DNA of 64,000 bases, from the NCBI GenBank assembly GCA_017860295.1, contig JAFNAS010000007.1:1-64000 (forward strand). Reading direction: 5' to 3'. The stretch comes from Bacteroidota bacterium. Its GTDB lineage: Bacteria > Bacteroidota > Bacteroidia > Bacteroidales > Paludibacteraceae. Below the pieces are notes generated by a model. That model was not told the origin of the DNA and ran no database searches. It saw only the letters and a program-made list of their open reading frames with translations. Position numbers and translations under genes: made by a program. Of the stretch, positions 33,878 through 43,700 are shown in pieces (the stretch's first letter is position 1; each line of letters starts with the position of its first letter).

Positions 33878-34625
33878 GGCAAGATTCTTTAATGTTTTTG
33901 TAAGAAGAGACGAAGTCGTCTCCTTTGTTCAGGTTTTCAATAATTTGCTGAATTCCGTCCATTCCGCACGAAGTGAGAAATTGTTTCACTTCTATTCGGG
34001 CGACAATATAATTTTTTTTCATCAGAGGCCAACCGTTTTTGTAGAACTGTTCTGGAGATTCAATAGCTTTTAAGGTTTCATAGTTTGTAACGTAATTTTT
34101 TTCAAATGTGGAATCTTTCAGAAAAGAGCGGTAGTCAAGCTGCATCGCAAGTCCTTCGTCGAACCATGCCGGAATTTTGCGTTGATCGAAATATCCCAGT
34201 TGAGACCAGAAAAACGAATGGCAAAGTTCATGGCTGATGACGTCGAGATCGAACCCTTCGTTGCCCAGTACGATAAAGGTACCCAACAGGGTGTGGCGGC
34301 TTACCATCCGGTTTTGTGTATTGCCTGAATATTTACTTATCTCATTTTGAGTAGCGCAAAAAACAATTTTGTATTTGTGTCCGCTGATTCTCCAAAAGGC
34401 AATATTACGTTGCTCCGCTTTTTTTACTAACAAGCTCAAACTGTCTTGTAATGAAGGTGAAAGCAATGGGCTGTAATACGTTTTTTTATCTTTCGAGATG
34501 AATCCGGACTGATTGATAAAGACATTGCTCAGGATAAATGAAAATTGCCAGAAAACAAGAGCTATCGCCAGAATGCAGATAGCTGTTGTAATCAGTGTTA
34601 TTTTTTTACTACTCATAAGCAACAA
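33843..34625 (-). CDS. Membrane-anchored HExxH metallopeptidase (peptidase MA-like)
   Basis: 260 residues. One N-terminal membrane helix (about 10-34) anchors a periplasmic domain. The zinc motif is HELCH at 132-136, and the third ligand is probably Glu157 in WFDEGLAM. This is the gluzincin arrangement seen in small MA-type peptidases. A second ATG three codons in (MSSKK) is an equally good start. The C-terminal third has no recognised domain. It follows the Rieske-like lipoprotein by 18 nt and overlaps the next gene by 35 nt. The substrate is unknown. Confidence 0.7.
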   Translation of the reverse strand: MLLMSSKKITLITTAICILAIALVFWQFSFILSNVFINQSGFISKDKKTYYSPLLSPSLQDSLSLLVKKAEQRNIAFWRISGHKYKIVFCATQNEISKYSGNTQNRMVSRHTLLGTFIVLGNEGFDLDVISHELCHSFFWSQLGYFDQRKIPAWFDEGLAMQLDYRSFLKDSTFEKNYVTNYETLKAIESPEQFYKNGWPLMKKNYIVARIEVKQFLTSCGMDGIQQIIENLNKGDDFVSSYKNIKESCHGASRLLGEGN

Positions 34626-34643
34626 AGGATCTAAATATTCAAT

Positions 34644-35099
34644 TTAGTAAGTGATGTAAAGATAATTCCCCGAAGGATAAACGTGGTATTGTTTGAGCTT
34701 TTCTTCCGATGGACCCTCTATGCGCCAGCCTGTTCCATCAATTATGCGGTATCTGGATCCACATTGGGGGCACTTGGCCGACAGGTCGGATTGAACTTCC
34801 ACCCGAACAGTACTTTGTACTTCATAGGGACAAGCCAAATCAAAAGCATAATAACTATCATCGTAGGCATGTATGACCAGAATACCGCCGAATCCCAGAG
34901 CTTCCAATCCTGTCGATACTTTTGTGTATGTTTTATATGCACCGAGAGATTGTAGCGCAACATCCGCTCCGACAAGATTTAGCTGCATACTGACCGGCAT
35001 TACAGGAATGGAGGTTTTATTATCTCCACAGCTTAGTAGTGCAATTATCGATAGAAGGCATATCTGCCGGATCGTCAACTTTATTGTACAAAAATGCAT
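34644..35099 (-). CDS. Lipoprotein with degenerate Rieske-like motif
   Basis: 151 residues. The signal ends in lipobox LLSC (Cys24), indicating a lipoprotein facing the periplasm or outer membrane. The rest resembles a Rieske fold: YYAFDLACPYE, then CPQCGSRYRI, then WRIEGPSEEKLKQYHV. Normal Rieske proteins use C-x-H and C-x2-H to hold a 2Fe-2S cluster; here the sites read C90-P-Y and C110-P-Q-C113, so both His ligands are missing. It may bind another metal through three Cys, or have lost its cofactor. It sits in a minus-strand group between a DUF5686 protein and a peptidase. Confidence 0.6.
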   Translation of the reverse strand: MHFCTIKLTIRQICLLSIIALLSCGDNKTSIPVMPVSMQLNLVGADVALQSLGAYKTYTKVSTGLEALGFGGILVIHAYDDSYYAFDLACPYEVQSTVRVEVQSDLSAKCPQCGSRYRIIDGTGWRIEGPSEEKLKQYHVYPSGNYLYITY

Positions 35100-35171
35100 G
35101 ATAACATGAAATTTTACAATATAACGTTACGAAGATAGAGATTATTTTCTTGTTTCTGCCGGATCGGGCGA

Positions 35172-37586
35172 CTAAAATGCAATATAGAGTAGTGCGCGGA
35201 TTCCCCAGTTGTTGGCGTTGGGATCATTCCGGTGGGTCAGTCTCCAAACCGATTGTACGCCCAGACAACTTAAAATATTATATACGCCGGCGCCTACTTC
35301 GACGTAGGGTGTATTTAGTGTCTGCGAACCGGGTGGCAATGCTATCAAATTTACATGTTTATTACTAAGCCCGTTTTCTGCAATCCGTAGAGAAAACATC
35401 TCCTTGAGATGCAATAAACGGATCAACGGAAGTTTTTTCAACAAAAAACCACATGTGTAATAATCGACATAAAGGTTGGCATATTTATCTCCCACATACT
35501 CTAGGTTGTTCATCAGGTTGAAATTGTAGTCTGAAAACTCCAACGTTTCATTACCACGTTCAAACGATAGCAGCGGAAAGGGCACTTTGCCGAGTATACA
35601 GCCGGTTTCTCCGGTATAATAAATGCTGCCGCCGATAAAATCAACCGATTGTTTTATCGTTGCCTGTATTTTTCCGTAATTGCGAATAACGTCATTCATA
35701 GAGAATTGACCGCCTTCCACCTGAAAATGGATTACCGGAAAGTGATTGGACAAGAAACGGCGTCCGAAAAAGCCATCCCATACCAACTGATCGCGCGAAA
35801 ACCGGAAATCGAGTTTGGCTCCATAGTGCAAAATGCTTGGAACCGGAACGCCTTGACTTACAAATGGGACATATTGATTGGAATAATAGCGATTGTCGAA
35901 TAGAACAAGCGTGGTCTTGAATTCGCGTCGCCACTCTTTTTCATACTGAAATTTCCATGTACCCACGTCATTTACCGCATAATTGGGTTTGTAGCGGAAG
36001 AGGGTGGAAAACATATTGTCGTCGCTTAAAAAGACCTTTTTTTCGTTCACAAGCATGATGTCTTCGCTGAATCCGGTGCGATAAGCATTTTTGCTATATG
36101 AAAAGTGTACCTGCTGGAACTCTTTTGTCGGGAACCGGTACAAGACTTGCCCTCCTAGTTTCCAGGTGTGGTTGTCGAAGGCATAACCCACAGTTGCTCC
36201 GATGCTGAAGTTTTTCCACATCTTTTCTCCAGTCCTGAAACTGAAAGCTCCGGTCGGTCCGTCGAGCGCATTTTTGTGATACAGTGAATTTAGTGGGCCG
36301 ACATCGATTTTGCCAACATGGGCATACTGATACATCATCAGGTCGGTAACCCATTTTATTTCGTGCATAAAACGCGTTTTATTTAGCTGTATTACACCTG
36401 AATAGATCGAATCGCTTGCCGGTTTGCTCTCTTTTTGGCGCATCGAATTGACCTGTATCAAATCACCGTCATCGTGAGTCGGTGGAGAAAAGAGAAGTTC
36501 TTTATCAATGACGCCCAGCACCGGACGTTGGTGCGATCCGACCGGTATGGGAAGTTTGAGAACAAGTAACGTGTTGATACTGTTGTAATCCCATCGACCC
36601 TTGTTCAGTGCAAATTTTTGGCGGATAGAAAGCGAATGGGCAAAATTGATAGAAAGAGTTTTGGGAATATTGGCATCGATGCTGGCTAAACCCGAAGTCA
36701 GGGAATCAACCACCATGCTTCCGGTTAGCAGTAGAACATCCCGTTGCTTGGGACGAAAACCAATGGTATAACATTTGCGATTGTTGACGAATAAACTGTC
36801 CTGAAAAAAGAAAGCATAATGTTTGCGAGCTTTCTTGGAAAGCGGACTTAGAAAATATTTTCCTAATATTTCTACATGCTCTTTATAAAAATTTTGTTGT
36901 AAGGTCAGCAGCAGCAATAGTTTTTCAACATACTCTTTATCAAGAGGAAGAATGGTAATCTGTTTGTTTTTGAAAATTTCTTTTTCCTCTCTGACAGAAG
37001 GAAACTGAGGTTGACGATAAATCCTGTCGGCGATAAAAAGGGGAACCGTGAATAACGAATCGGGCGACCAGCTTGCTGCTTTTCGTGCATTGATGTCGGT
37101 CATCCAATTGGGTGGAACGTTGTATGCATAGGCTTTCAACCGATCCGATACGGTGGTGGGGTTGTACTTCGAAGGAGGACTGTTACTTCCTCTGTTGAGG
37201 ATGACTTTTTGGATGATAGATTGAGATAGGCCATCTTCAATAACCTTCTCCATCGGAATGTCCGGAGCTTCTATCGGCGATAACCATATTTCAATGCCAA
37301 GAGTCGACCTACCTTTAATTCGCATATTGAAAGGTTTATATCCGTTGGCTAAAACCGTCAATTTTGACGTGTGCAATGAACTTTTCAATAAAAAATACCC
37401 CTCATTTCCAGTTATGGTAGAAACAGAGGTATTTGTAAATTGAATGGCAGCTCCTGCTACAGGCTGTTGGGTAAATCGATCAAAGACTTGTCCGATCACC
37501 AGCGTTTCATTCTGGGCGGTAACCACAAACGACAACAAACCGAAATATAAGAAAAACAGTAAGCGTTTGACGAATGAGGTTCCCAT
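35172..37586 (-). CDS. DUF5686 outer-membrane protein with carboxypeptidase-like regulatory domain
   Basis: 804 residues. A signal peptide (KRLLFFLYFGLLSFVVTAQ) is followed by a CarboxypepD_reg-like beta-sandwich at about 28-110 (VIGQVFDRFTQQPVAGA, GNEGYFLLKS, LEIWLSP-like end). The rest matches DUF5686: a middle region (KAYAYNVPPNWMTDIN, CYTIGFRPKQRDVLL) and a C-terminal half of alternating strands ending in aromatic residues (WGIRALLYIAF). This suggests an outer-membrane beta-barrel. The function of the family is unknown; it is widespread in Bacteroidota. It starts 30 nt after gcvH and is likely co-transcribed with it. Confidence 0.75.
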   Translation of the reverse strand: MGTSFVKRLLFFLYFGLLSFVVTAQNETLVIGQVFDRFTQQPVAGAAIQFTNTSVSTITGNEGYFLLKSSLHTSKLTVLANGYKPFNMRIKGRSTLGIEIWLSPIEAPDIPMEKVIEDGLSQSIIQKVILNRGSNSPPSKYNPTTVSDRLKAYAYNVPPNWMTDINARKAASWSPDSLFTVPLFIADRIYRQPQFPSVREEKEIFKNKQITILPLDKEYVEKLLLLLTLQQNFYKEHVEILGKYFLSPLSKKARKHYAFFFQDSLFVNNRKCYTIGFRPKQRDVLLLTGSMVVDSLTSGLASIDANIPKTLSINFAHSLSIRQKFALNKGRWDYNSINTLLVLKLPIPVGSHQRPVLGVIDKELLFSPPTHDDGDLIQVNSMRQKESKPASDSIYSGVIQLNKTRFMHEIKWVTDLMMYQYAHVGKIDVGPLNSLYHKNALDGPTGAFSFRTGEKMWKNFSIGATVGYAFDNHTWKLGGQVLYRFPTKEFQQVHFSYSKNAYRTGFSEDIMLVNEKKVFLSDDNMFSTLFRYKPNYAVNDVGTWKFQYEKEWRREFKTTLVLFDNRYYSNQYVPFVSQGVPVPSILHYGAKLDFRFSRDQLVWDGFFGRRFLSNHFPVIHFQVEGGQFSMNDVIRNYGKIQATIKQSVDFIGGSIYYTGETGCILGKVPFPLLSFERGNETLEFSDYNFNLMNNLEYVGDKYANLYVDYYTCGFLLKKLPLIRLLHLKEMFSLRIAENGLSNKHVNLIALPPGSQTLNTPYVEVGAGVYNILSCLGVQSVWRLTHRNDPNANNWGIRALLYIAF

Positions 37587-37616
37587 TGTTGATCCGATTC
37601 TGTTTGGTGAAGGTTA

Positions 37617-37994
37617 TTATCCTATCAAAGCCTGATATTTTTCGGCAGATAGCAGGTGAGCCGTTTGAGAAGCGTCGGTAACAGCTATTTTTATAATCCA
37701 GCCTTTGCCGTAAGGATCGTCATTAATCCATTCCGGATGGTCGTTGAGCTCTTCGTTGAATTCCACTACGCTGGCATCAACGGGTAAGAACAGATCAGAA
37801 ACAGTTTTTACCGCTTCAATGGAGCCGAATGTGTCACCGGCTTTGAGAGTTTCACCTAATGAGGTGATATCGACAAAGACAATTTCTCCTAACTCACTTT
37901 GGGCATAATCTGTGATCCCAACAAATGCGGTTTCACCTTCAATGCGAATCCATTCATGTTCCGCAGTGTAATAGAGATTTTCAGGGACGTTCAT
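37617..37994 (-). CDS. gcvH: Glycine cleavage system H protein
   Basis: Lipoylated carrier that shuttles the aminomethyl group between the P, T and L proteins of the glycine cleavage system in the cytoplasm. The 125-residue length is typical. The lipoyl-attachment site is Lys63 in GSIEAVKTVSDL. Other family matches are YTAEHEWIRIEG, VGITDYAQSELGEIVFVDI and PYGKGWIIKI. The other gcv genes are not in the window. A -7-like box (TACTTTTG on the minus strand, 38159-38166) lies about 165 nt upstream without a clear -33 partner. Confidence 0.95.
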   Translation of the reverse strand: MNVPENLYYTAEHEWIRIEGETAFVGITDYAQSELGEIVFVDITSLGETLKAGDTFGSIEAVKTVSDLFLPVDASVVEFNEELNDHPEWINDDPYGKGWIIKIAVTDASQTAHLLSAEKYQALIG

Positions 37995-38736
37995 AATAAA
38001 TTGTAATTTAGAAATAATGAATAGAGTGTACTTATAGTGCTATTGATAGCATTGGTTGTCGTTACGAATATTAATGCATCGGTTATTAATGTGTTTGCAT
38101 TATAATGATCTGATGACAAAATCATTATAGGCCAATCGCAAAATACATAATGCGCACACAAAAGTAATACAAATATTTATTTATTTATGCGACTATTCGA
38201 GATGATCTTCCGTTATATACTTTTTAAGCAGGAATTCCCGGGTTTATTCTTTATTTCAAAAGCAGGAATTAAAATAAGTCAGAGAATAAGCAGGTTGCTG
38301 CTCTGTTCGTAGAAATGAATTTTTAAGTAGTAGAATTTAAGGAAGTTACAGCAGTTACAACTTCCATAAGTCAACGACTTTTAGCGTTTTTTTGACGTTT
38401 TCCGGCTATTTACTGTTTCCCTTCCATTTGTGCCTCTTTTTTCTATTGTGTTTTGAAAAGCAAATAACTAGAAAGAATAATCTCTGCAAAAGAGCAGGTG
38501 ATATTTGTTAAAAAAATTACTGTTTCTTGTATTTAATTCTCTGTTATACAGTAAAATGGAACTATTCTGTTTCGATTTTGTGTAGATAATATTAAAAATA
38601 TGTTGTATAACATATCTTTTTAAGACAGAAAGTAATAAAAAGCCTCTATTTTTGTCAGCACAGTACAGTACAGCATACCAAAATTTAAATAGCTGTATTT
38701 ATTTTATTTAGCGTAAGGCATCCAAAAATTATTCTA
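37995..38736. other. Divergent intergenic region with a 9-bp inverted repeat
   Basis: 740 nt, AT-rich, between gcvH and the PUL regulator. The clearest structure is TATAATGAT / ATCATTATA at 38101-38109 and 38121-38129, a possible operator. A TATTTTTG box lies at 38647-38654, followed by CAGTACAGTACAG at about 38660-38674, a short repeat that could be an operator of the regulator gene. No gene was recognised. Confidence 0.45.
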
Positions 38737-39726
38737 ATGTTTGAGATAGAATTTTCCCAACAAACGACAAAAGTAAAACAATTGGCCAATGCGATTCAGG
38801 ATGCAATTACAATCGGAGAATACCCGGAAGGGAGTTCATTACCTTCTATTAACGATCTTAGTAAGAAATGTTGTGTGGCTCGAGATACCGTTTTTAAAGC
38901 ATTCCAGTCTTTAAAAGAAGCCGGAATTATCGAATCAACGCCAACAAAAGGTTATTATGTTGCAACTTCCATAACGCAAATTCTGGTCATGTTCGATATT
39001 TTTAGTCCGTATAAAAACGATATGTACCATGCGTTGACTAATAATTTACCAGCCAATTACAAAGTTGATTTATATTTTCACCATTATAACAAGAAATTTT
39101 TTGACAATATTATTCGAGACAGTATTGGGAAGTATAACCTGTATTTGATAATGAATTTTTCGAACGATGTTTATTCTAATGTATTGGATGAACTTGACAG
39201 CAACCGGGTTTTATTGATCGATTTTGGTAATTTTGAAAAAAATAAGTATGCGTATATATGTCAGGGGTTTGATAACGCTTTATATGACTGTTTGATGTCC
39301 GGGGCAGACTTATTTAAAAAATATCGGAAATTGACATTGGTCTTTCCAGAAAGCTCGGAACATCCCCGAAGTTGTATTCCTTATTTTGAGAAATTTTGTT
39401 TAGACAATGGCTTGGATCATGCATTGTTGACTCGTGAAAATATTTTGGAGGCTGACGTGGACGTACACGCTGCTTATCTTATTGTCAGGCATTCGGATCT
39501 GATTGATTTTACAAAGATCTGCAGAAAAAAAGGATTGGTGATGGGTCGAGATGTCGGAGTGGTAACATTTAATGATGCTCCTATGTTGGAAGTGATTGAA
39601 AATGGGATTACTACGATTTCGACAGACTTTAAACAAATGGGGAGTCAGGCCGCCGAGTTTATTCGAACAAAACAAAAAATACAAACCTATATTTCCACAA
39701 AATTAATTGTTAGGGGTTCTCTCTAA
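38737..39726 (+). CDS. GntR-family regulator with LacI-type sugar-binding domain
   Basis: 329 residues. The N-terminal winged helix-turn-helix (about 1-75) fits GntR: AIQDAITIGEYPEGSSLPSI, then RDTVFKAFQSLKEAGIIESTP and GYYV. The C-terminal 250 residues resemble a periplasmic-binding-protein/LacI effector domain (DVGVVTFNDAPMLEVIENGITTIS, MGSQAAEFI). Such hybrids control sugar-use operons in Bacteroidota. It lies directly before a DHDPS-family aldolase and the SusC/D genes, so it probably senses a sugar or sugar acid released by the PUL. No hybrid two-component or ECF regulator is visible nearby. Confidence 0.85.
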   Translation: MFEIEFSQQTTKVKQLANAIQDAITIGEYPEGSSLPSINDLSKKCCVARDTVFKAFQSLKEAGIIESTPTKGYYVATSITQILVMFDIFSPYKNDMYHALTNNLPANYKVDLYFHHYNKKFFDNIIRDSIGKYNLYLIMNFSNDVYSNVLDELDSNRVLLIDFGNFEKNKYAYICQGFDNALYDCLMSGADLFKKYRKLTLVFPESSEHPRSCIPYFEKFCLDNGLDHALLTRENILEADVDVHAAYLIVRHSDLIDFTKICRKKGLVMGRDVGVVTFNDAPMLEVIENGITTISTDFKQMGSQAAEFIRTKQKIQTYISTKLIVRGSL

Positions 39727-39792
39727 TGATTGTGGACGTTTGCGTACACGGTAAAAAAGATTGTTATAGTTTTTAGAAATCATAAAATTAAG

Positions 39793-40728
39793 ATGAAATC
39801 ACAAACAAAGCCATACAGTAAGTTAAACGGGATTATTCCACCGATGATTACTCCATTGCTGGATACTGATAAACTGGATGTAATTGGCGTTAAAAATTTG
39901 GTAGAACACCTTGTTAAAGGAGGCGTGAGTGGCATTTTCATTCTGGGTACAACGGGAGAGACCCAGCATTTGAGTATCCGGCTAAGGGAAGAGCTTATTC
40001 GTGAAACATGCAGGGCCGTTGAGGGGCGATTGCCGGTATTGGTAGGAATTACCGATACTTCGATGAGCGAAAGCTTGTATTTGGCCGGTGTGGCTGCCGA
40101 GTGTCAGGCGAATGCTTTAGTGGCAGCACCACCTTACTATTTCGCTTTGGGACAACCTGAACTCTATGAATATTATCAGGCTTTGAGCGAAAAATGTCCA
40201 TTGCCCTTATATCTTTACAATATGCCTTCACATACAAAGGTGATGATTGAACCGGATACAGTAAAGCGTCTTGCCGAACTTCCGAATATTGTGGGATTGA
40301 AAGATAGCTCGGCTAATGGAGTCTATTTTCATAAGTTATTACATCTCATGAAAGATGATTCTGAGTTTTCTTTATTTGTTGGTCCGGAAGAAATGATGGC
40401 ATCGGTTGTCCTGATGGGTGCGAATGGAGGAGTGGCTGGAGGTGCCAATTTATATCCCGAGCTGTTTGTAGCTCTTTACAATGCTGCTGCAGCAAAAGAT
40501 TTGGCAAAAGTAGCCGAGTTCCAGGAAAAAGTGATGCAAGTAGGCGATGCTTTATATGGTATCGGACGCTTTGGATCGAGCTATATCAAAGGACTTAAAA
40601 CGGCATTGGCATTGAAAGGCATCTGTAGCGATAGTCTTGCACAGCCTTTCAATACATTTCAAATGCCCGAAAAACAAAAAGTTCAAGTAGCTTTAATGCA
40701 ATTGGAATCCTTGTTAAAATCGAAATAA
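39793..40728 (+). CDS. DHDPS/NanA-family aldolase (first copy)
   Basis: I start at the ATG 39793 (MKSQTK); the frame extends to a TTG at 39730, but those residues look untranslated. 311 residues form a TIM barrel of the pyruvate-dependent aldolase family, with GTTGE (52-56), Tyr142 in LYNMPSHT and Schiff-base Lys170 in IVGLKDSS. The family makes or breaks C-C bonds next to pyruvate: dihydrodipicolinate, sialic acid, 2-keto-3-deoxy sugar acids. Its place between a sugar regulator and SusC points to catabolism of a 2-keto-3-deoxy acid, not lysine synthesis. A paralogue closes the PUL at 59757. Confidence 0.85.
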   Translation: MKSQTKPYSKLNGIIPPMITPLLDTDKLDVIGVKNLVEHLVKGGVSGIFILGTTGETQHLSIRLREELIRETCRAVEGRLPVLVGITDTSMSESLYLAGVAAECQANALVAAPPYYFALGQPELYEYYQALSEKCPLPLYLYNMPSHTKVMIEPDTVKRLAELPNIVGLKDSSANGVYFHKLLHLMKDDSEFSLFVGPEEMMASVVLMGANGGVAGGANLYPELFVALYNAAAAKDLAKVAEFQEKVMQVGDALYGIGRFGSSYIKGLKTALALKGICSDSLAQPFNTFQMPEKQKVQVALMQLESLLKSK

Positions 40729-40776
40729 ATTTTGGCGATTATTATATATTAATTATTTATTTAATTTCTATTCCCT

Positions 40777-43700
40777 ATGGAAAAGCTTCACAAAATGTTT
40801 TTAGGGCAGAAGGCTTTGCAAAGTAGTTTTTTGCCGTGTGCCAAATGGGTATGTTGCTTTTTGCTGGTATTTGCAGGAGTTGTGCCGCCGCTCTATGCTT
40901 CATCAGCAACTGTAGCCTCTGTCCAGCAACAAGATAAAAAAGTATCTGGTACTGTTACTGATGAGAATGGTGAGCCATTGATTGGTGTAACCCTTGCTAT
41001 TAAAGGTCAAGCGCGAGGTACTGTTACAGATATTAATGGCAAATATGCTTTGAATGTGTCGAATTCTGATGTTTTGGTGGTTTCTTATGTAGGTTATAAA
41101 CGACAGTATGTAACTTATAGAGGAGAAGCTAGCTTAAACATCAAAATGGCTCCTGATGCAAAGGAGATGAATGAAGTTGTTGTAATTGGTTATGGTTCAC
41201 AGCGTGCAAAAGATGTAACAGGATCAGTTGCAACCGTAGATATGAGTAAATCGGAGGCTCTGCCTGTGGCTACATTGACTGAAGCGTTAACCGGTCAAAT
41301 ACCTGGTCTTGCAGTTAGTGCTGGTACTAGTCGCCCAGGGGCTCAGGATGCTAGTTTAAGTATCCGTCAGCAATTTGGTTATTCGAAAGATGGTTCGAAC
41401 ACTGTTCCTTTGATTATTATTGATGATGTAATTCAAGTTGATCCAACCAATGGACAATCGACAATGGATCAGTTTAATATGCTGAACCCATCAGAAATCG
41501 AAAGTATTACAGTGTTGAGAGATGCAAGTGCTGCTGTTTATGGTTCTCGTGGTGCCCAAGGTGCTATTATTGTTAAGACCAAAAAAGGGAAAATAGGCGC
41601 ACCGAAAGTAACCTATTCTGGAAAATTTGAAACGCAGGATGCTGTCAGTGTAGTAAAGAATATGAATACTTATCAGTATGGACTTTATGCTAATAGTTTG
41701 ATGCGTAATGCAATCGGAAGTACAATCACAACAGATAATTATTTTTCTGATGCAGAATTGGACCAGATGAAATCGTTGAACTATAACTGGTTGGATAAGG
41801 CATGGTCCAAAGCACAGACAATGCAACACACACTCAATGTATCGGGCGGTACCGAAAATGCCACTTATTTTGCTGGGGGATCTTACTATAATCAAGGAGC
41901 AAACTTGGCAAATCAGAATTATAATAGATGGAATTTTAGAGCAGGTTCAGATATTAAGGTTATGTCTCACTTGAGACTTAATGCATCTGTTTCTGCAAAT
42001 AGTGGCAAACAGGTTAAAATTTTCACAAAAGCATCGAATAATATTAGTGATGGAAGTTATGGTTCATCAGGATCTGGAGAATCTGGAGATTACTTGTTAT
42101 TAAGACAGATGCCAGGATATATTCCATGGAGTTATAATGTCGATGGCACCGAATACTATGTTTCACCTTCACTTGGTCCCAAAAATATTGCAGGTACTGC
42201 TAATACAGCAAACTCAATTGCGGCTTGGAACTATTTTTCGATGATCAACAGTGGATGTTATCAAACAAGCCAACAAAATAACTATACTGCAAATTTCTCG
42301 TTAAATTATGAAGTGCCATGGGTCAAAGGTCTATCTGTAAAGGCGTCTTATGCAAGAACATACGAAACAAACCAGACGGAGCAAGATGCTTTGCCATATC
42401 AATTGGCTTTAGCAAAAAATACCAATAAAGCTAACTTACATCTATATTCAGATCAGACTACCTGGACAGTCTATACGAACAATAAGAACTCACGGGTAGA
42501 CTACAATAGTTGGTTTAGCAATTATGAGCAAATGAATGGGTATATTAACTATGACCGTACTTTTGGTTTGCATCATGTTGCCGCAATGGCATTGGTAGAA
42601 CGTTCCACTAACGATTATAGAACAAACTTTTATGAATGGGATACTCCTCTTGCTAATGCATATCAGGGTTCAAGTTCTTCTGCCGGTACCCTGAGTTCGA
42701 ATAGCTATACAAATAGAACTAAAATGGGGACTCTTTCTTATGTGGGGCGATTTGATTATAGCTATGCAGGCAAATATATTGCACAATTTACTATACGTTC
42801 AGATGCTTCAACTAAATTTGCTCCTGCAAAATATTGGGGCGTCTTTCCTTCTTTGTCCTTTGGTTGGATTGCTTCGGAAGAATCATGGTTTAAGAAGAAG
42901 ATTAGATGGATGGATTATTTAAAGGTAAGAGCCTCTGTGGGGATGACGGGGAAAGACAATGTAAAACCTGATGCCTGGAAACAGACATATACCTATGCTT
43001 CCAACAAAGGTCTCGGCTTTGGGACGAGCAATGGAGGGTTATTGACTAGCAGTTTGACGGCTAATGCATCACCTAATTCTCAAATGACATGGGATAATGA
43101 CCTCAAATCCAATTTGGGTTTTGATATGAACTTTCTGAACAATCGTCTTTCTATTAAATTAGATGGCTATTTTGATCATAACTATAATATGTTGGTTACA
43201 ATGGCAAGTGCTGGTGGCGTACCGATTTCTACAGGTGGCGCTTTTGCAGAACAAAATTATGCGATTGTTAATGCATGGGGAACTGAAATTTCTATTAACT
43301 GGAAAGATAAAATAGGACCGGTTGATTATAATATCGGATTAATATCTAGTTGGGGAAACAATAGAGTAATTAAATACCCATCAACGGCAGCTGTTTACCC
43401 ATCAGATATGCCTGCACACATGGCTGGTTATTCTGATATACGTCCGGTATATGGGTTTAAAGTATGGAAAGGAAACTCTGGTCATGATGGAGTATTGCGT
43501 ACGCAGTCGGATATTGATTCTTATTGGAAATATTTGACAGATCTGGCAACAAAAGCGGGAACAACTCCTTCGTATTTGGGCATAACGAGTAAGAGTGCAA
43601 TATATCCAGGTATGTTAGCTTATCAAGATTTACACGGTACAACAGCAACATCTGATCCAAACGGGCAAGTTGCGACAAGTCAGGATTACGCTGAATTGGT

